Shown piece by piece: positions 57,602-64,000 of a stretch of DNA of 64,000 bases. Position 1 is the first letter of the stretch; each line of letters starts with the position of its first letter. The stretch lies in contig NC_134700.1 in the NCBI RefSeq assembly GCF_043290135.1, positions 240,377,088 to 240,441,087 on the forward strand, read 5' to 3'. The DNA is from Rhipicephalus microplus. Lineage: Eukaryota; Arthropoda; Arachnida; Ixodida; Ixodidae. The translations under genes were made by a program, and so were the position numbers. The notes under the pieces were generated by a model. The model worked only from the letters and a program-made list of their open reading frames with translations. It searched no databases and was not told the DNA's origin.

Positions 57602-60600
57602 CACAAAACGATACAACGCCAAAACAAAACTGCTTCACTGTTTCAAAAACGGATGCGGTACATGATCTATATTGAGCTACGCTCTCAACGCAATAGATTT
57701 CCCGTGGTCGAGAGCTGAACTTATGCGGTGGTGTTCAGTGGAACGGCGTCATAGGCACTGAGTCTGCACAGCACGTCTGTATTTCTGTTTACATTTGACA
57801 ATTCCTAATGTATCTCGCTTTGTTTCTGTATCACAAAAAGCAAGTAGTTTTCCTATTTTTCACGAAGGTTCCTTTCTTGTCACTTCTATGATATCAGAAA
57901 TCAGGGACATTAAACCTTTACATATGTGTCAGTGTTACCGGCAATAATGAATAAGTGGAAAGAGCAGAAGGGTTACAGCTGATTACGCTAACTTGCTGCG
58001 TGAGATGATTCCCAGTAGTTGTTTTTTGTATTGCTCCAGCGTTAGATGACAGTGAGCCCCGAGAAAATTGCACGGGGTGGATGGCCGGCAGCTTTTTAGC
58101 CACCACGCATGGTGGTTGAATAAAAAGAGCGCCAAAGAAGAGTGTTTTTGTGAAGTTCTAATTGTGTCTCAAACAGCACAGTTGTGAAATAGCTCAATTG
58201 CGACATATGGCCTCTTTTTTCGAGATTGCAATCAATGTTTATGAGGCTGTACTTTCGTATCACAGAAATTACACGGTGCCACTGAAAGATTAGCTTTCAA
58301 ATGATTGCCATTAGCACAATACGTAAACTCGTATACACAGCTCAACAAAGTTTCTTGCTTGGTTGTTCATTTTATACTCATAAATAAATACTACTTAGCC
58401 GCAACATATAGCACAAAAATAGCACAGAATGCATAAAGTTGTACGTGGTTGGGCCGCAGCAGCACTTGTGGGGACACAGCTAGCCCTGGCTTGACTAGTC
58501 TTTCACGCTTTCATGTGACCTTTTCTCAACCGTTGCTATACTATAGTATATTTTATACATGGCTGTGCTGGTCTCTTGCTCATTTGTTTTTCTTGAAAAT
58601 CGTGTGCGCGCTTTCCCAAGAAGCTTTTTCTGGGGGAATCGATCCTTGCTCTGAATAGCCGGCTTCATGCCGTAATCGGCAATATTCCTGCTGTCGATCA
58701 CAGCGGTAGCATCAGTCTGTATCAAGTTCAGCGTACGGTCTCTGAAGTCAATATGCCAAAGCAGCTCTCGCTCCACTCTCGTATCGCAAGCACGCCTAAT
58801 CCTCTTTCGAAGGAGGCGCGTCAATGAGGTCTTTAAGAGATTGCAAAGAAAGGAAATTAATGGCGGCGTAGAAGTGAGATAAAGTCAAAAAGAAATAAGC
58901 GTGAAAAAAAGCTACTTGAGGTAGAAAAGAAGTTGCCCCTAACGGTGAAGCTCTTCGAAGCTGCTCTAATAAACATTCGGCTAAAGTAGATAGGCCTGCG
59001 CAGCACTCTGTGAGGAAGAAAAGAGAGAAGATAGGGGCAAAACAATTCAAAATAAAACGTTTTGTAAGCACGCGCGAAGTGTGAAAAAAGAAGCAAATAA
59101 CACATTTGCATAATTGGGCAGCGCACAAAAGTAGACACATAAGAGAAGGAAACCGGACAAGCGCTGGTCTAACAACTTGACTTCTCCTGAAACGCCAAAA
59201 ATTTACGTGTTTCTAGAGGACGCAGCATCACTTCAAAATGCCAAATAAGCCACAGGTTAAGCAAAGCATGGGAGATTTCAGCGTGCACGCGCAGAGACAT
59301 GTGCCAGAAAGCAGTTATGTGACTTTCAGAATGTCTGTCAGCATAACCTCGATTTCCTGGGTGCCATCGCTTCAAGCATCCTGTGCCGATGTAGTTTCAA
59401 CCTCAAGTGTTTGCAGAAGAACTGTACCCAGCGATAAAAAATGAATGTCTCGTTGCTATGATGATCATCCGCCCGAATGTACAGGTCCCGCCGTGCAATG
59501 CTTGTTGGTTAAGTGTGTGCCCGACTTGTTGAATGAGTGGTGCTGCAATAGTCTAACTTATGAGTTCTTAGATTTCTCGAGCGTTAAAAAAAATGTTGCA
59601 GATTCCCACTTGAAACGTTCGCTACAGCGGGTGCTTTTTTAAAATTTCTTCGTTGTCGAGACAGGGAAATTCTATTTAACTTTATCAACGTACACCTAAG
59701 ACCAGATTCCTTCGTTGCCGCGAGAATATCATTCCTGAAAACTTTAGTTTTTGAAAGTTTCCACTGTATTAACTTTCACGCTAGAATTGTAGCAAAATAA
59801 AAAGATAACATACAAGAACACTTAGCAAAAGAAAAGGTAGCGCTCGCTAAAACAAAGGAAAAGATGGGCCTGTCGTAGAGCATTCCTAAACGACCGGGTG
59901 GCTAAGGGAAAGCAAGTATGAAGAAGCATACACACATACGCACAATAAATAATAATGACCTGTATGTCGTTCTTGTCCGACTCTTTTCTCATACATGTCC
60001 GTTCAATTTCTTTTGTCCCGCCTTGAACGCGCCTGTCTACGCTATACTTGCCAATCCGAATGTTTTCAAAGAACGAAATCCGGGTATTTCAACGCCTAAA
60101 TAAAGATTGTTAATATAGAAGCGTCCCAGACTTTGCATTGTCATAAAAACTACTGAATGAATACAGCTGCAATATAAGAAAAAAACATAAATTAGTAAAG
60201 GGAAAAAGGCGCATAGATGAAAAATCTGAAGAATCGTTCCTTAGCTGAGGCTTGATTGTGAGAGGCGATTTGGTCGAGCAAAAAAATACTGGCGCGCACA
60301 AACGCGTTCTGGGAAAAAAAAGTTATTCGCAGCGGCCGGCTCCTCTTTTGGAAAGTGTGCATTCAGCACAAGACAGAGAAATGAAATGAAACAAGGCCAA
60401 AAAAACAAACAAAAAACAGAGGAGTGCAATGGGTGCGTCAACGTGATGGAGAAGATGGGGATTAGAAAGTGTGAGAGCCGACCATGCTTTATGCAGTTCA
60501 TGATTTAATAAAATTAGCGCATTTTTCACACTAAGCGAACGAGAAAGCCGAACACTGAAGTGTATTGAAGTGTTGGCATGAAAAAAAAAAAGAAATTCGC

Positions 60601-61342
60601 CACAGTTTTTGTATTCTAGTGTCGCATATACATCTTTTTCCTCCGTCCGGTGACGAAATGTTTCGATGAATGCGGAGATTTCGGAAAGTTTCTAGAAAAA
60701 AAGAACAAGAATGAAAAAAAGGAAGTAGTGGCTGAACGTCTCTACGGATAAGCCGAGAACGGCATCGTAAAATGTCGCTCCTACACAAAGACGTAAGCTA
60801 CTTCTTCTTGGAACGGGCGATTAGGTGGACCTTGAAACCGGTAATTCATTTTTGGTAATCGCAGTTCAATAGCTTTCACCAACGCACAAAGATGCAGTCG
60901 CCCCGCAGGCGACTTTATATGATATGCAAAAGTAAAATTGGGACGAGATCATAATGTGCCACATCAGGAAAAATTGTTCCCTTTTCCTAGAACTGCTTCA
61001 CCTTGTTTACCTTTGTCACGAATGAATCGAAGCAAAGACAGAGTTTTTATTGAAGAGCAGAGAATTTAGCCAGTGCGTATGTGTCGCTGGCTTACTAGTC
61101 TGCGTGGGGAAGGTGATTGGGGACCGGAAGGCAAGAAGAGAGAGAGAAAAAATATGAAGATTTAAAATGGAAAAAAAGTAAATATACAGACATTTTTCTG
61201 TTTCTTGAGCGGGGATGTGTGCTGACAGCATGACTTCAGATTTCAAGGCGCCCCTACACGTTGTGTAGCTGCCCGATATTGTCTAAATACGTGAATAAAA
61301 GTTTCATCGCATGCCTCTGTTGCATGAAGCTGGGGAAAGGGC
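57602..61342. other. No recognised feature
   Basis: Long repeat-poor stretch. The 109-codon minus frame at 58495-58824 and the 114-codon minus frame at 58796-59140 show no motif. Several A-runs occur at 60580-60720. It contains no SINE, LINE or tandem array that I could see. Confidence 0.45.
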
Positions 61343-61749
61343 TTAGGACACAATCAACTGATGAAGTTTTTTGGGGTAACAAATGCATGCAGTGTTCATA
61401 AAGCCACGCTCATCGGCATACGCTCGGCACTCAAACAATATGTGTTTTACAGTTTCTATGGAGCCACAATTATTGTAGTATAGACTGTCTACTTGACCAA
61501 AGTGATACCGTAAATTGTTTCCACAAGCACTGTTCAGCCGGAGACAAGCATAGTAGACATCCATATTCAGAAGGGCCAACGTGGCGGATCAAATAGCAGC
61601 GGCCCTTTCTGAATGTTGAAGAGTCTTGCAAAGTTTTGCGGTTGTTGAAGGCGTGAATTCCAATCTGCTTGTATTTCGAGAAGTGCTGCGCAGTGGTGTT
61701 CTCTGTGACTTTCGCTCTCACTTCCCCAGTATGACGTGTCTACTGCCAA
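61343..61749 (-). pseudogene. LINE ORF2 C-terminal remnant
   Basis: The minus frame 61579-61343 reads LLNMDVYYACLRLNSACGN, then CGSIETVKHILFECRAYADE. This is the post-RNase H region and Cys-His motif (CX2C-type, first Cys replaced by Tyr or Asn context) of an RNase H-bearing LINE. The upstream overlapping frames (61749-61567) include EHHCAALLEIQADWNSRL, plausibly the linker. Frameshifts separate the parts. RT and RNase H are absent. It differs in wording from the LINEs at 10443 and 18310, so it is a third lineage. Confidence 0.55.
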
Positions 61750-62764
61750 GAATGCCCTCCTATCGTGGTACCAAAATAAATATGTTGTTAGAGAACGCTT
61801 CCGTATATTAGAAAGGCGTTTATATGTAAATAGAGACCCTGAAAAAAGGGAAAGTTAGTTTCACAATATTACCTTTCTCAATAAGTGATTAACGTGCTCT
61901 ATAATTACAATAATTTCAAGCGCGTGCACTCATGATTACGCACACATAAAAAAAGAAATAGGGAAAAGAAACGTTCGCCCCTCTCACGTGTAGCCTGCAC
62001 ACCTTAGCAGTTTCTCATAGAGGATACATGACTGTACATGACTCCTACATTGTCAAATAGAGGTTGTCTTCCGTGGTCACACTGTACGGTGCACTGGTAG
62101 ACTTTGTGATATCAGTGTACGGGCTCAGGCGGACGAAACATTCTCTGCATTCTTCACTCCAGCAACACTGCTGGTCTTTCAAAAAGGTCTTTCAACTGGT
62201 CTTTCAAAGTTGTTGCTGTATTGAATCAACACACTTCTCCCTGAGCACACAACTAACGTTACATCTCCTTTACATTGCACAAGCCCTGTCTACAACAACG
62301 GAGGGTGAGAGATGTAGTGAGGGTGTCACAGAAAGACTGAGTGAAAGGGCGAATTATTTGGCCGTATGGTCTACCTAAAGTGCTTTTTATTCCTCTTTTG
62401 AAACAGCATTGCTAACTTTTCCCGATTGTTGTCTCTAAAAAGGAGATCATCTTGAAGCTTTTCAGGTTTACCTCTTTAGCTTCGTCTTATTGCACTAGGT
62501 TCTAGCGAGATCAGTGTATAACGGAGATTTTGAAGGAGTAGTGAACAAAGAACAACTGAACAAAAAAGTGTCGTAAAATTTCAGCTCGAAACAAATATAA
62601 ATAGAGGAGATAGGAGATGCACAACAATGGAAAGAGCAATAAGGAACACCGATCTTCCTTTAAAACTTCAAGTTACCCACAGCTTGCTTTGTTGCAATAC
62701 CTTACAAAATGCAAAAAAGCACGATTTACAGGAAGAGAACTGAGAAAGTGCTAAAAGGCTTGTT
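61750..62764. other. No recognised feature
   Basis: The 104-codon plus frame at 62064-62378 has no motif. A short direct duplication (GGTCTTTCAAAAAG / GGTCTTTCAAAGTT) lies near 62174-62210. Confidence 0.4.
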
Positions 62765-62990
62765 TTAACGCGAAGCGTTAAGGAGGTTGTTCCGCGAAAA
62801 TTCCGGCGTCGGCGTGGACATTGGTGTCAGCGTCGACGTGGTTGTTTGAGAGCGTGAAGTCATTTTGTGCATGACCGAAATAGCGAGCCTAGTGCAAATA
62901 AAAGAAATTATGAAGAATTCTGGGTCCGAGTGGGAATGAAAACCAGTTCGCTTGCGTGGCGAGCGGGCGTTCTACCGCACAGCCATGTGT
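62765..62990 (-). mobile_element. tRNA-derived SINE with terminal hairpin, minus strand
   Basis: On the minus strand the head (62988-62925) has A-box ATGGCTGTGCGGTAGAACGC and B-box-like GGTTTTCATTCCC. The body contains GACTTCACGCTCTCAAAC and ends in the hairpin TTAACGC-TTC-GCGTTAA (62765-62781). It is similar in plan to the SINE at 19508 (head, body, hairpin instead of a poly(A) tail), but the bodies differ, so it is a related or separate family. Confidence 0.6.
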
Positions 62991-62995
62991 CTGTT

Positions 62996-64000
62996 AGTGC
63001 ATACAGTGAAAACAACTTACTCTGCTCGAAAATGCAGTGAATGTAACTTTCACGCTTTACAAACACACGCGTTCTGTATGCACTGATCACAATACAGCAT
63101 GTAATATCGCAGCAATGCAGCTTGGTAGAAGCGCAAATTTGCATGGGACGTCCGAGCATTTGATTATCATGACTTTATGATTTAAAGCCAGTCACCAACT
63201 ACAAAAGGTACACATTTTACTGCGCCTATTTTTTTGAGGCATAGTCGTGGGTGCATAGTGAATTCAAAAACATTTTCATGCACTAAGCGTTTGGAATATC
63301 CACTAGGGACAGAATAGCGCTATCTCCTTCAACTTTTAAACACAAACACAAAGCTTAAGAATCCCCCAATTTATTTGCGTTCTGCCTAAAATATTTCGCA
63401 AATGGCAACAAAAGTTAATGGTGAGCAATGTTTCTTTTTGGCGCTCTTGGGTTGCACACTCTGTTCACATTGAAATATATTAAACGATAAGCAGTCGAAG
63501 ATCAACCATCACAACTTGGCAGAAACTATAAATGACAGATTACAGTTATGTGTTCCTTCTTAAACAATGAATTTTCTCTTTCCCGCTGTGTACTAACCCA
63601 TATGTTGTCCATTTCCCCATTGCTGATGTGCCTTCTGATTGGTGTTATCTTGCTATTAACTACCATCTTAACTACCATTAACAAGAATCTGAGGACCTTT
63701 CCACCGATCTTTGTTGAATTTTATGCATGAGTAAAACTTGTTTATTTGTGGCTGATGAGTTCCGGTCGTTTTTATGTATCCTTGCTATGCGAAAGAACGA
63801 TGTTTCGAATAAGAAACTACTATATATAATTGCCTTCAGTGATATCAAAACACAAAGCTGAACAATTCTACCATACGTGAACAATTGTACAATTTAATGA
63901 GTCTTATTTTTTGGTGAGCTAAGTATATTATTACTTTTTATTTATTTATACTGCCATTCCTAAGGAAAGGTTATTGTAGGGAGGACAATCATATAGAATA
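62996..64000. other. No recognised feature
   Basis: AT-rich to the window edge. The 60-codon hydrophobic frame at 63548-63730 is too short and unsupported to call. Confidence 0.45.

Overview
The window looks like intergenic or intronic nuclear DNA of a hard tick (Ixodidae, probably a metastriate such as Rhipicephalus). The best taxonomic marker is a tRNA-derived SINE with five copies (7791, 9209, 13681, 28146 and 32889). As I recall the literature, its head, body and AATC-type tail match the tick SINE 'Ruka'. Long di- and tetranucleotide arrays and decayed LINE, LTR, Penelope-type and DNA-transposon remnants fit a large arthropod genome. I found no complete host gene, no canonical tRNA or rRNA gene and nothing bacterial. 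One host-like item is offered: a possible terminal coding exon at 57419-57601 behind a 400-bp pyrimidine tract.

Layout. 0-5.3 kb: sparse sequence, then a 2.4-kb element (2867-5297) bounded by CACTG inverted repeats and containing a 0.4-kb tandem duplication. 7.8-14 kb: three SINE copies and a 5'-truncated LINE (10358-11640, minus). 15-22 kb: a GTAG-type array, a decayed LINE 3' end (18310-19340), a second tRNA-derived SINE family (19508) and a LINE tail. 23-29 kb: copies of a dispersed composite repeat ('family A') that carries tRNA-like segments, a GTGGCACATACCC motif and microsatellite cores, plus a TTAA-flanked MITE (24885-25163). 29.5-31.8 kb: a CACGTG-rich minisatellite, a perfect 15-bp-arm palindrome and a three-block (AT)n array holding two copies of one unique unit. 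36.5-40.2 kb: an ATCT/GTCT array and two inverted copies of 'family B' flanking a family A copy. 42.4-43.9 kb: another family A copy with a different interior (about 145-bp tandem repeats, a GC-rich insertion and a GATA array).

The clearest coding content is at 44.8-52.3 kb. Two LTR retrotransposons stand side by side in one (TA)n microsatellite. The first (44793-47091) is 2.3 kb, has 125-bp LTRs and codes only for a broken Gag-like protein, so it looks like a non-autonomous gag-only element. The second (47102-52311) is a nearly complete Ty3/Gypsy element with 178/179-bp LTRs, gag, and protease-RT-RNase H-integrase with two frameshifts in pol. Its LTRs are about 98% identical against about 94% for the gag-only element, so the full element is the younger insertion.

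The rest (52.4-64 kb) is low in features: a Penelope-type endonuclease remnant, LINE fragments and one more tRNA-derived SINE. No genes here act together as a pathway. The biology of the window is that of mobile and tandem DNA.
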